Positions 12,452-24,140 of a stretch of 64,000 nucleotides of DNA are shown here, piece by piece. The position numbers and the translations under genes were made by a program. Source of the stretch: Euonymus europaeus (Eukaryota; Streptophyta; Magnoliopsida; Celastrales; Celastraceae); contig OY756961.1 of the NCBI GenBank assembly GCA_963580455.1, positions 21,619,001 to 21,683,000 on the forward strand. The letters run 5' to 3'. The notes beneath the pieces were generated by a model. The model was not told where the DNA came from. It ran no database searches and worked only from the letters and a program-made list of their open reading frames with translations. How positions within the stretch are numbered: position 1 is the first letter of the stretch; the number at the start of each line of letters is the position of its first letter.

Positions 12452-13880
12452 GGGTAAAAATGATCAAAAGTTGATTGTATTGTGTACATTTTGGAGGCTC
12501 TATATGTTCTTTAATTTGTTGAATTTGTATGTCTTGAGTTTGCAACAAAAAGAAATCAAACCACAGGTTTGAGATTAGATGAATTGAGTCACGAATTAGA
12601 TCGCTCTCTTTATCACGATTCATGTCTTTGCCTCAAATTTTGCAAACAGTATTCAATCACCCCCAAGAAAAAACAACCTAATAATCTCTTTCTCATAGCG
12701 TTTCATGCACACAAAAAAAAAAGCAATAAAGGAATTGCAATACTTTTTCTTTATTTTTCTGAAGAACATAATCTCTCATTAAAGACTTCTACTAATTTTA
12801 TAATAGAAATAAAACGAGTGTTAGTTTTTTTTCTTCTGAAAATCAGAATGATGTGATCGTATTTTAACGTTGTATAAAATTACAGTAACAAAGAGATCGT
12901 GTAAAACAGTTATACAAAACGTATTTTAAAGTCCCGAAGCCCCTCTTTTGATATTTAATATGTAGGGTTTGAACCATTGACCTTCCTTCAAATAACTCAA
13001 AACCTTAGTCACTCTTGGACCCTTCATTTCTTGTATAAAAGACACATGAAAACTCTTTTGAAAATATACAAACATCAATAGATGGATTAAATCACGAAGT
13101 AGGTCGCTCTCTTTAAAAAAATTATTGGCTTTGCCTTAAATTGTACAAACAATATTCAGCAACTTCGCCCCTAAGATAAAACAATCTAGTAATCTCTCTT
13201 TCGTAGTGTTCCATGCACACACAAAAAAAAAAGAACTAAATGAATTGCAATACTTTTTCTTTTCTTTCACAAGAACATAATCTACCACTAAAGAGTTATC
13301 CTAATTGTATAATAGAAATAAAATGAACGTTTATGTTTTTTCCTAAAAATAAAAAAATGATGTGATAGTGTATTTTAACGTTCTAGAAAATTATGGTTAC
13401 AAAGAGATCATGAAAACAGTTATACAAAACATTTTTTAAAGACCTTTTGATATTTAATATGTAGGGTTTGAACTATTGACTTTCATTTCATTTAGATAAC
13501 CCAAAACCTTAGCCACTCTTGAACCCTTCATTTCTCGTATAAAAGACACATGAAAATTCTTTTGAAAACATACAACCATCAATAGTATGGACTGAAAAAC
13601 TACATCCACAACAACAAAAAGATAGCAAAGAGAAATCAAGTCAGGCATGTACATTGCAAGCACGTTTAATGGCAGATTTCTAATGGGATTCAATGCATTA
13701 GTAGGGAGTCTACTAATTTGATGCATTCGACCCGATATTTTCCTAATCTATCAAACAAAGTAGGAAAATCTAATGGGATTTCTAACGAACGGGACTTGAT
13801 CAACCCGATATTTTCCTAATCTATCAAACAAAGTAGGCTACAATAAAAGCAGAGAATTGAATAATAATAATAATCATAAA
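12452..13880. repeat. 503-bp tandem duplication between CNGC4 and DLC
   Basis: A unit starting GATGAATTGAGTCACGAA at 12578 is followed immediately by a diverged copy starting GATGGATTAAATCACGAA at 13081. Both share the same order of blocks and end ACA(A)ACATCAATA-type at about 13080 and 13584. The first unit begins about 125 bases past the CNGC4 stop and may overlap its 3' untranslated region. A smaller repeat of 33-34 bp (CCCGATATTTTCCTAATC...) occurs at 13731-13764 and 13804-13837. No coding function is recognised. Confidence 0.75.
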
Positions 13881-13884
13881 AAAA

Positions 13885-14291
13885 CTATGCTTTCACAGCC
13901 TCCAAGTTAGCCAACTGGTTCTCTTGTGGCTCTGACACTGCAGAGCCCCTGAAGAGCAAAATTGCCAGACTGCCAATACAGAAGTAGATGAAACAACCAT
14001 AACAGTGAGTGACAAATGACCCAAAATCAGTCCCTACAATGCATTGCCATCCTGGTCCATATATCCTATCAAATTCCTGCATCAACCCAAAACGTAGTTT
14101 AACACAGAAGACTCATCAGTTCGGGAGTAGATGCAAGAAAGATATGTGCTTACCTGTTTAATGAAGCGAGCGATTTCAGTGGAGTCAGTGACATCAAAGC
14201 AATCAAGTGCCTTTGCTGCAAGATCAAGTGCATATTGTTGCGTGGTTTGAAGCATATCCGTCTCTCCAATCACTGCCTTCCCCTCTAACAT
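13885..14291 (-). CDS. Dynein light chain (LC8/DYNLL type)
   Basis: Two exons on the minus strand, 14291-14154 and 14076-13885, joined over a 77-bp GT-AG intron, give a 109-residue protein. It starts MLEGKAVIGETDM and contains the LC8-family strand region IYGPGWQCIVGTDFGSFVTH, followed by a hydrophobic YFCIGSLAILLFRG end. LC8 proteins are small dimeric hubs that bind short linear motifs; plants lack cytoplasmic dynein heavy chains, so its role is probably dynein-independent. The C-terminal ~17 residues (from about SAVSEPQENQ) extend beyond the core. The gene is convergent with CNGC4 across a duplicated spacer. Confidence 0.93.
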
Positions 14292-17227
14292 GTTTAGTAC
14301 CCAAAAAAAAAGTTGAAGCTATAAAGAGTGATGGGTTGGTAGTGAGATTGACTATATATTGATCTATATATATGTGTGTGTGTGTGTAGTGTAATGGGGG
14401 TTTTGAAAGAAATAAATGTGGTTTTGGTGGATTTAGAGGAGCTAGTGTTAATCCTTTACTTGTGGTCACCAACTGATGTTGTAGTATTATGCCTTTGGGG
14501 GCTTCGTTATTCTATAATAATGATGATGCTAAAAACTAGATTGTTAAAATAAATTAGTGGTCCGATTTGATCTTGACACGTGGTTGTCTGTTACTAGATT
14601 TCCTGTAAGATTGTGCCACGTGTATGGGTGTATAAGTGGTCGCATTTTGTCGAGTTCTAGAGCCGTGTCCGTTCCGTAGACTGAAGCTTGCCAGCTTGAG
14701 ACAAAAACAAAAGTATTTCTTGTCCCGCTTTGCGCCATAAGATTCACCCACGTAAGTTGGAATGGATTTTGTGTTTATTAGCCAAACATGATTTAATTAA
14801 AACGTGTATTTATATAAAAATGTTTAGTAATTATTTTGCATCTCGTTGGGATAAACAAATATTATGCACTTGTGAAACCTAATCAAAACACATTTATAAT
14901 TCCGGGGGATGGGTTCTGGGTTGAGCAATATAACAAAAATATTATAAAACTTAATTTTTATTAGCTCAACTCAAATCAAGTCTATATGGCACTCTATGTA
15001 GGTGGGTCATGTTAGACTTTTTAAAAAATCAGTTAATAATATTCATTTATTTATCTCTTTTAATTTACTGCACATTTTTTATTTATTTTTCATTAACAAA
15101 ACTTTAAAAAGTTTTATCTATCAAAATACATGTTAGATTTTAATAAGATCTATTGTTGATAGTTTTTATTATGTTTTTTCAATTACATTGTTTTTAAAAA
15201 CAATGTAATACATATATATGATGTGTAAACTATCTATTCGAACTGAAATTTTATTACACTATGATATTAGAATATATATTCATTGTTTTTTTTTTACATT
15301 TTTATTGAAATTATATTGAGTACCCTAGGTTTAACACTTCAGCACTTGGGACATTTATAATTTTAGTAACGAATCCGTCGAAAGTAGCGAATCCGAGCCT
15401 TTTAAGTTACAACATGAAAATCTGATATATAAGTCTGTTAGGTTTAGGGATTTTGTTTCCTTTAAGATCTAACACTTATCGTTTACTTTACAATATGAAA
15501 ATATGATATAAAGCCCAAATCAGTACTCATAAAAATACTGGAACCTACATAACCCACATATCAATACAAAAAAAATAATGTAATTAAGAATGATTTAATA
15601 AAACCTATCGATGATGGATCTTGTTGGGTAGATCTTTACTTGTTGATTATGAATATGTAATTTTTTTCGAAATCTAATATGTATTTTAAGAGATAAAGTT
15701 TTTTAAAATTTCGTTTAAGAAAAAAAATGTGTTGTGAGTTTTTCAAATGAGATATTTTATTTTTTAAAATTTTAATTTTTCATGTCATACGCTTACAAAG
15801 CATACCATTTAGTCTTGGATTAATATTGGGTTACAAAAACTTGTGATATTTAGCGTCACCCGCAATATAAAGTATTTTACAAAAAATTTACATGTGTTGG
15901 ATGTATTTAATTGATTATATTAAAATTTATTTAAATTTGGATAAGTAAATTGGATAATAATCTAACTCGAGTTGGATTCAGACAAATAAATTGAACAAAA
16001 TTTTTATATTTGCACTCACATCCGATTTTAAACAAGAGAAAATATTTGTGTTTAAACCCAAATTCTAAACAAATAACTTATGTTCAAACTTAATTTAATT
16101 TGAATTGAATAAAATTCTTTCAACCGAATCAAACATAATTTTGTTGCCCTAGTTATGATGTTTATGCTACAACAAACCATGAGCATCCCCTATTCAATGT
16201 ACCTCCCTAAGAACTCTTACAACAATGTGTTTTTTAGTGGCCATTGAAATCATATAATGAGTCTCACCTATTATACAAAAACATATTTTATAATACAGCT
16301 ACATCAGTACAATACATCTCGCAATATAGTCACATCAATAAAACACATATTCTAATAAATTTACATAAACAAAACACATGTCCTAATAAAAACCATTAAC
16401 AAGACATATACTATTTTATTCTTTCATCCATTCTCTAACAAAAACTATACCGAAATCAATATTGAATTCCAAATTTTTTATAAAAAGTCAAATCACATAC
16501 TCATCCACATCAACAAAACACATGTTTCAATAGAGCTACATCATTAAAAACACATATTTTCATACACTATCCATTTCCCTTAAAAATATATCATTGCAAA
16601 TTCCCTAACACGACAATACAATCTCTGGTGGTGCAAGTCATTTCAAAATAAAAACATCTCTAAGTGTCTATAATCTTATGTAGTAACATATATAACATAG
16701 AATTTATAGACAAATTTAGGATTCAAAATTTAAATTCATAGACAATATCTCTAATGATAAACTTCTAAGATTTTCCTTTTATTGAGATAATTAACATTTT
16801 GGTATAATCTATCCAAATGTTCCGTATCGAACAGAAACAACTAACCGATCAACCAGTCTGACAAATATCCAACGACATCTGTATCGCAGTAGCTGGAACG
16901 TCGGAACTACAATTTCTTTAATGGTTCTGATTGCCTGTCAAACCAACCATGACAGCCTACGTGTCACCGACTTCTTCGTGTCGGCACCGCAAACGAACAA
17001 AATTTGCATCTTTTACGCCATCTTCGTCTCTTCTCCATCAATTCCACACATATTTACATCTCTCTCTCATTCGCTTTTTTTACAATTTTTTTTTTCATTT
17101 CATGATCATGTACACATATATACATAAATAAACATCACATACACTTTAATCTAAATCTCTCTCTTCCCCTGTAATCCCACGACAACCACCACTAAAGGCG
17201 ATTCTAGGCGACGCGAAATTAGGAAAA
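14292..17227. other. AT-rich intergenic spacer between divergent genes
   Basis: The stretch separates the minus-strand dynein light chain from the plus-strand DUF1223 gene and holds both promoters. A TG repeat lies at about 14374-14388. Around 16255-16570 a loose repeat of about 30 bases containing AAACACAT and CTAATA/ATCAATA recurs at least five times, perhaps from a decayed MITE. The last 130 bases before 17228 are pyrimidine-rich and probably the leader of the DUF1223 gene. No other gene is visible. Confidence 0.5.
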
Positions 17228-19033
17228 ATGGTGCGCCGTCTCTTCGCCTGCTTCGGCAAGGGCACCACTACTACGTCGTCATCATCAGCGGCTGCCGCGT
17301 CAGCGAATCGCAATGTGACGGTGGACACTATGGCGGAGGAGCAGCAGCGAGGGGGAGCGGTGCTGGTGGAGCTGTTCACTTCTCAGGGGTGCAAGACCTC
17401 GCCGGAGGCGGAATTGCTGGTGTCGAGGCTGGGGAGGGGGGATTTTGGGCTGGACTTGCCGGTCATTGTGCTTGCTTATCATGTGGATTATTGGGATTAT
17501 ATGGGCTGGAAAGATCCGTATGGGTCGAGCCATTGGACTGTTAGACAAAAGGCCTATGTTGAGGCCCTGAATTTGGATACTATGTTTACGCCACAAATTG
17601 TGGTCCAAGGTAAGGCCCAGTGTGTTGGGAATGAAGAGGATGCTATGTTGTCTTTGATCAGTACTGCACCCAGATCCCCAGGTCTTGGCTTCCAGGTAAT
17701 AAATTAATTTTTTTTCCATGTTATTTTCGTGTTTAATTTCATTTTTTTCTTATTTTTTGTTTGGATTTTTTACTTTTACCATGAAAATTCAGTTACAAAT
17801 TTCTGCAATAATAATTATGAATAGGTGCTGTAGTCTCTCACGTTCCACATTAGTTGGAGAAACAGCTTTTTAGGTTGTGGTTCTATTTCTCAAAATTCAA
17901 GTTGACAGAATAAGCAATTTATATTTGGTGTTTTTGAATTAGATTTTGTTATGGTTGTGAACCAATAAAATATGGCTTATATAATCAAATCCCTCATTAG
18001 ATGTGTCTTATTAATTTATTTATTTTTTTTGGTAAAAAGATGTGTCTTATTGACATTGGATTTGTTGCTAAATGTATTTAGTGTCCAGTTTCAAGACTCA
18101 AGAGCTACTAAACCAAGTTTGGAAATATTTTATATGTCCAAAATTTGGATTCAAATACACAGATTTTGTCCAGCTTAAATTGGGTTCGGATCTAAAAATA
18201 AAAATTTGTCCGGACCCTAACCTAAATTGGATTAATGTCTGAATATAAACGAATTAGTCTAGTCAATTAAGTACGTCTGAAAACCCAAACCAATCCGGAT
18301 TCGAATATTCAAATATTTCGTAAATACTAACTAAATGGATCCAGAAATAATTTTTTTCCCCAACCCTACTCCTACAGGATATGAGACACCGTTGAGTTGA
18401 AAAAGTTCCAACTCATCCGAAACTTTAATTATGTAGTTATTTAACAAGTTCGCTGGGTTAAAGTGTGCCTAGATGCTTGCCTGTCCGACAAGAGACTTGT
18501 GTACGAATTGTTTTGTAGTTGTTTAATAGGTTTGTTTATGTAAATAGCATTGTGTTTGTGTTTGTTTTAGTTTTAGGTTAGATTACTAAGAAGGAAGTAT
18601 AGGAAGAAGCAATATTAGGGCAAACCTCATGTTTAACTTCAAAGGCTCATGAAAGCTTTCTTTGGGTGAACAGGCAACGTTTCAGAGACCAACATCAGAT
18701 TCATTGCAGGTCTCACTTAAAGGAGCTTTGAGGAGCAAAGTTGACAATAATGTTGCCAATGTCATGGTAGCTCTATATGAGAATGCATTGGTGACTAATT
18801 GCCCAAGCGGAGAGAACAAAGGACGCGTTATATCTAATGACTTCGTCGTGAGAAAGCTTGAAAAACTCTGCACTGTCAAAGATATCTCGGCCAAGAAGAC
18901 GGTATCAGGCGCTGTCAACTTCACTCTCTGGGAAAGCTTCAATAGCAACAAATGTGGCGTCGCTGTGTTTGTTCAAAACACTTCTTATCAAGTGTTTGGT
19001 TCGCAGAACTTCCAATTGCCAGACGATATATGA
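17228..19033 (+). CDS. DUF1223 thioredoxin-fold protein
   Basis: Exon 1 is 17228-17695 (156 codons) and exon 2 is 18674-19033, separated by a 978-bp GT-AG intron, giving 275 residues. After a low-complexity N terminus (Thr/Ser/Ala run, residues 14-28) comes the family hallmark VELFTSQGCKTSPEAELLVSRL (described here in two parts: VELFTSQGC, then KTSPEAELLVSRL), followed by AYHVDYWDYMGWKDPYGS and TMFTPQIVVQG. Bacterial DUF1223 proteins have a CxxC redox pair at this place; here only the first Cys is kept and the second position is Ser, as I recall for plant members. The biochemical function is unknown. An alternative start at a later ATG (MAEEQQ, residue 35) is possible because the N terminus is poorly conserved. 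Confidence 0.9.
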
Positions 19034-19391
19034 GGTTTAGATTATTATGTCCAGGATTTGTTGTTTGTTTAGGTTACTAATGATTGATTTTCCTGTTAAT
19101 TCTTCTTTCTTACTACCGTTCATATACTTCCAAGACAGAAAGAGGGACATTTGCATTGAATTTCGTTTTCAATACAGATTTGGTTTGGAAAAATAGATAG
19201 CTATGTGACTGAGTCATGTTTTTACAATAACCTGAAGTGTCAAGTACGAGTTTTCTTTACATTATAAGCAGAGTTTACAGACAAAATGGAGAGTTTAAAC
19301 CTCCGGAGTTTGATTGTCCGCGGAGATCTTCTTCTATAGGTCTCACGGGGCGTTCAACGACAGTTTTGATCTTGAAAACCTGCAGTTTGTG

Positions 19392-19649
19392 CTAACTGGG
19401 TCCCCAGCAACTCAAATACAGAACCATCCTCAGGGAATCCTCCGCCGCCAGACACTTCTCTTGGTGAGAACTGTTTTGCTTCTGCAACGCATTACCAGGA
19501 CTAGAAATGTGTTTTATGTGCACTTCTGATAACCCAATTGCAGACCAATCTTGCAAGAAAACTGGTGATTTGCATCTGATTGGGTGATCTTTCAATACAA
19601 ATGCAGCTCCAAGAGTAACCATGATGCAAGCCCTGTCAGTGGGATTCAT
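19392..19649 (-). CDS. DUF3774 wound-induced-type small protein
   Basis: A single-exon frame of 85 residues. The start MNPTDRACIMVTLGAAFVLK corresponds to the M-S/T-R-A-W-(I/L)VA...A(V)xALKD start of the wound-induced (WI12-unrelated, Pfam DUF3774) family, and the protein ends SLRMVLYLSCWGPS, matching the conserved SL/MRxVM(Y/D)LSCWGP terminus. The middle is divergent. The upstream in-frame ATG at 19733 was rejected because the family begins at this Met. A TATA box lies about 140 bases upstream. Function is unknown; Arabidopsis relatives respond to wounding and stress. It is convergent with the DUF1223 gene, 358 bases apart. Confidence 0.75.
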   Translation of the reverse strand: MNPTDRACIMVTLGAAFVLKDHPIRCKSPVFLQDWSAIGLSEVHIKHISSPGNALQKQNSSHQEKCLAAEDSLRMVLYLSCWGPS

Positions 19650-19787
19650 TTTTAACACACAGCTATAGGAGAAAATTTTAGTATAAAATTTCCACATACA
19701 CGTATGCACATATAAAGACCTAAGATGGCCCAAGTTGCCCTAAACAAGTGGCATATAATATGAAAACCATTGGCGAAATTCCAGCTA

Positions 19788-19796
19788 CTATATATT
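19788..19796 (-). promoter_or_regulatory. TATA box of the DUF3774 gene
   Basis: On the minus strand AATATATAG lies about 140 bases upstream of the ATG at 19649, a normal distance for a plant TATA box with a leader of about 110 bases. It is the only strong TATA-like site close to this start. Weak AT-rich context makes this a moderate call. Confidence 0.5.
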
Positions 19797-20041
19797 GGAT
19801 AAGGGGAGGAGAGTAGTTTTTCAATGACTCAATTATTCTCTTTTATATCTTCAATATACAATTGGTGAGGAATATATTCTATCAATTGTGCATGTACTCA
19901 TTGATCTATCACATAGTGGTCGTTATTCCCACCACTTTGTCCATTCCATCATGATGAGTGTGAGAATCATTTCTTATCCGTGAAAAAAATACATTGCATA
20001 ATGGACAAACAAAAGATATAACCACTTGGATGATAGATGAT

Positions 20042-20427
20042 GGGTACCCGGGTCCGTTGTAGTTTTTCTACTGTGGATCTCGTTGTAAATCCCTTTCTAG
20101 GTATTAATTTTTTCATTATTTTAAAATTATATATGTGTTCTGATCGGGATTATGAGTTCAACGTTATATTATTTGTGATAAACAAAAATCATATGGATCG
20201 TAAAAAAGTTACGATAATTTTGAACCGTTAAATATAAACTCGAAACATTATATCTCAATTTTTACTGTCCATTTAATTTTTGTTTGACACAAATAATATA
20301 CCATTAGACTCATAATCTCGATCAGAACACATTCATAATTTTTAAATAATAAAATAAATTTTTTATGGATCAAAATGTCCCTACAGCGGACTGCTGTAAG
20401 AAAAACTTCGGCAGACCCCGCCCACCA
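20042..20427. mobile_element. 386-bp MITE with 9-bp target duplication (MULE-like)
   Basis: The element is flanked by perfect copies of ATAGATGAT (20033-20041 and 20428-20436). Its ends are imperfect inverted repeats (GGGTACCCGGGTC... against TGGTGGGCGGGGTC... read from the other end, both followed by AGTTTTTCT). The interior folds back as well: GTGTTCTGATCGGGATTATGAG near 20135-20156 pairs with a near-complement at about 20305-20330. A 9-bp duplication and long imperfect termini fit a non-autonomous Mutator-like element. No protein is encoded. Confidence 0.75.
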
Positions 20428-20436
20428 ATAGATGAT

Positions 20437-21484
20437 CGATTTAGAAGTTCTCGAGTTCAATTTTCATTAGAATCAAAGTCCAACATCCCGAATTTAAGTC
20501 TATATTAGAGGTTTAAACGGGAAGTTTGTTTAGTATACGAGGAGAGAAAAAAAAATAAGGAAAGAAAAAGCACAAACAAAAGATGCATTCGATTCGTCGT
20601 AGACCAATTGGATTTATATGAATCAGCAGAAAATTGAAACCTCGATGAAACTTGTAACATTGTGAAAGTGATTGATTAGATGGAAGACAAACTAGCCTAC
20701 TATCATCTTTTCCCAATCGAATTGCCGTGGAAAAAGGGTCGATAATACAGTTTACTAAGGAATCAACGACAAAACCAAACAAATTAGGATTAAAGTTGGC
20801 ATAATCAACGCAGTTAATGTTGTTTGAGGCTTTGCGCTGTTAAATAGAACAAAAAGGGAATCTTAAGATCAAGGAAGTCGAATCTTTACAAACAAGCATA
20901 GACTTGAGAGATTCCACTTGAAATACAAATTCTCAAGGCAGATACAGGCAAAGGTTATCCGCCTAACTAGAAAAAGCACAGGATAAAGCAAGAATTTAGA
21001 ATCTCTGCCACAGAGAGAATAAAGACAGGCTTTCTGCTGCAAGTGTCTGCTTTCAACACAAAAAGCAGTGGCAAAGGATGACCCAAGAAAAATCTTGCAA
21101 ATAGTCTCTGGTCAAGAAACTCTACGGCGCGACAAAATTTAGCTCATGATTGCATGGTAAATTAGAAGCTACGACTCAGGAAGTCCAAATAGATATACAG
21201 CATTATATTCCATAAATATGCACAACCATTACAAAATTAGGATACCTAAAATCATAATTATTGATCAAAATTAAAGGATGACTACGCATGCTTCTTTTAT
21301 CGCATAGCTTATTATCATACAACAAAATCTATTATCTACACCTAGGATAATTCTTGTAAAAATGAAGCTTTGGACTGCCCACTCATCCCTCAGGTACGCC
21401 TCAATATACAACCACACATCCAAGGATCCAAATGACGATCAGGTATAAAAGGCAATTATAGTAAGAAGTAAGAACAAGCATTGG
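20437..21484. other. Spacer downstream of VAP4
   Basis: About 1 kb between the MITE and the stop codon of the minus-strand VAP4 gene. The right part (roughly 21200-21484) probably contains the VAP4 3' untranslated region. No further gene or repeat family is recognised. Confidence 0.4.
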
Positions 21485-23970
21485 CTACACAGAGTCGACT
21501 GCTTCAACCTGTTGTCGGGCAAGATATTTCTCCCTTCGCTCTTTCTGCAGAACAAATAGTACCAGAACATTATAAAAGAAAAAACAATACTAAAAATACC
21601 ACCACATGAGATCAGGTAAGATCTAGTTACCCATTCATCTATGACCATATCTTCCCCAACAACTCGAGGACCGGTGTCTGCTGGAGGATTTTTACGTGCT
21701 TCGAGAGCAGCCTCAGCTTCAGCCAATTGACCCTTCAATTTCTCCAATGCTTTTGTGGTTACCTGATAACAGTATGGGTCAATTACGAGGCATATAAGTA
21801 ATAAAAACAACTTTAGAGTGACAACGGTTGAAGTATCTAATCTCACTTACAGGACTAGGACGCTCTACATCCATAAATACCACACGCAAAATCCGCTCAA
21901 CTGTCACTTCTTCTTTCTGTTCATCAAACTGTAAAAGTAACAGAAAATAGTTAGTCAGTACAGGTCTGCATCCAAAGAGAAAAATAACCTCTCGAGTACC
22001 ACAATCATTTTCATCAACAGAACACAGACACCAGCTATGCACTGCCTATGGAGAGAGTAAACCGCCAAAACAAATTATCCTCGTACTAAATTATACCCTG
22101 CTAAAGGAATGCAAGTCATGTAATTAATATAACTAATTAGCAAAGAGGCTAAGTCCAAGCCAGATAGAAAATTTGCATAAGAAATAAACAAATTCAAATC
22201 CAGGGTTCCTTTCTCCCCCAAGGAGCATCTATTTGATAAGTCCCCCCAAAAACCCATCAAGAGCCGTGATAGGTTTCCTGATAGAAATAAACTACCATCG
22301 TCATTATGCAATCAGTGGCATTACTTGAGATTTCCCAATTAAAGCTCATCTATGAAATTCCAGGTTTGGCATAGAACAGAGCTTGCGCATAAATAAGGAC
22401 AACCTTTTAGAATCTTTAGATTGGGTGGTAACCTACAGTAGTTCCATCAAATAAAAGAGCACAAGTGGACATATAAGACCATGACACCAAAAAAGCCAAA
22501 TGAACACATGACCAGATCAGGCAAAAAGATATGACTTACTAGCTCAGGTACAAAGTCCATTCCTTCTTTCACCTTCAAACTCATGATCTTAAATTTAACC
22601 TTGCTCTTCTGGTCTACTTGCTTTGCATTGTTGTCTGGCTGCTCCACAAACTTGAACACTGTCCATAGAATTAAAAGAAAATTAAGTTAACAAGAGGATA
22701 AAGACAGTTTACTAGAAGCAAAACAAGGTTTACCATCCTGAATTTATAGCTGAATGAGGTATGTTACTAGAAACAAACACAATGATTACATAAATTCTAT
22801 CAAACTCCAAGTCCCAAGTCCTGTGGCAGCAAAAATGTATAAAATTTTAAACATAAGACTTAGAATGATATAATTACCAGTTGCAATAATGCTTTCTCCA
22901 GGAGCAAGGGTACCGCCAGGAGGACGCATATAGCAGCTCTTAGGTGCAGTAGTTTGAAACTGAGATCACAAAAATACTATCCCAGTCAAATAGTTTAACT
23001 GGTGTTATTACAGGTACTTAAGCACAAACTGCATCCAATTGATCAGATTACTATAAAGAAACTAGATGTCCCAAATCAAACCCGGACGAATACTGCAAAA
23101 CAACCCATTCTACTACTCAGTCAGGGAAAATAATGGGCACTTGATGTCCATAGAAAACACAACATTCAAAAAAATTATCAAAATAGACAATTAGAACATA
23201 AATCTAACAGTTCAATTACCTACACAGATGGCTAAATAGTTGGATTGATATGCAGATTTACCAAGAAAGAAATTAATACCTTGAAAGCTACATGAGACCT
23301 GCTTGTATTTTTCAACCTGATTGCACTCCTCACCTGTTTTCCGGGTTCATCTGCAAAACCCACCACACCAAAGAAAAAATATAAAACAGAAAAATAAAAT
23401 ATTAGATTAAAATAAAATGAAATCAACAAACATGCAAGTCCAACTCTTGAATAGAGGGGCTTCTTACTATTTTACTGAACTACTATTCGCACTTATCAAG
23501 ACAAGATGTCAAAGCAAACTCTGCTTTTCAAAAACAGTAAAAAATTGCTAAAATAGAAACAAATTCAAAAGTCAGAAACGACGGATAGAACAAGACGACG
23601 ACGAGATTTCTATTATCTTATCTCAGCTTTTCACTTTGCAGTTGAAAAAAAATCTAGATTGACGTAAAAAATGAATGTATAGTTGACAAAGACCCGTAGG
23701 TCAACGCGAGAACGACACCGTACAAGGGAAGTAGAGGTGGTTTGGAGGATCGAGCCGGAGCCTCCGCCGAGGAGGAAGAAGCGATCTCGCCACGGAAGAC
23801 ATCGTTTTGGAAGACTTACCGCTCGTCTCCACTTGTCGGTTACCTTGGTGACTGCTATTGAGGTTCTGCGTAGAAGAAGACGAAGAGGAGTTCGTCCCAG
23901 TCTGCCAAAACGGACAAAGCCCGAACAACTTCACATCGGAGGACGACTTTCTACGATCGGCAATCGCCAT
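21485..23970 (-). CDS. VAP4-2: VAP4-type vesicle-associated protein (MSP domain)
   Basis: Seven exons on the minus strand: 23970-23724, 23350-23280, 22959-22878, 22658-22540, 21928-21851, 21762-21631, 21544-21485; introns are GT-AG and phases agree, giving 262 residues. The start MAIADRRKSSSDVKLF and the SSVARSLLPPRRRLRLDP motif match plant VAP4 proteins. The MSP domain follows (about residues 72-195) with EPGKQVRSAIRLKNTS, HVAFKFQTTAPKSCYMRPP and KVKFKIMSLKVK. The C terminus (TTKALEKLKGQLAEAEAALE) is a predicted coiled coil, ending in VIDEWKERREKYLARQQ. VAP proteins bind FFAT-type partners at ER contact sites; VAP4 members lack the usual C-terminal membrane anchor, and none is seen here. Whether it corresponds to VAP4-1, 4-2 or 4-3 is uncertain. 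Confidence 0.93.
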
Positions 23971-24099
23971 GGGTCACCGGAAACCACTGAACTGCCGGTG
24001 AACACTCACTTATCTAGAAGTCTTTCGAAAACGTGAAAATCTGTTTCGCTGGAGGGAGAGGGAGAGAGAGGTGGTTACTGGTTTACAGAGTAAAGTGTC

Positions 24100-24140
24100 A
24101 CGTCCTCACGTGTTTAAACACAGACTCACGTGTTTTACAC
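24100..24140. promoter_or_regulatory. Paired G-boxes (CACGTG) upstream of VAP4
   Basis: Two palindromic CACGTG motifs at 24107-24112 and 24127-24132, each followed by TTT and 20 bases apart, plus a nearby CACGTCC at 24099-24105. They lie about 140-160 bases upstream of the VAP4 start codon. CACGTGT is a core of ABA-response elements and of bZIP/bHLH sites, so ABA or light control is possible but inferred. Confidence 0.5.

Noticed and set aside
19650..19733. 28-residue N-terminal extension of the DUF3774 protein
   Set aside because: The family begins at the internal Met and the extension has no similarity, so it is probably leader sequence.
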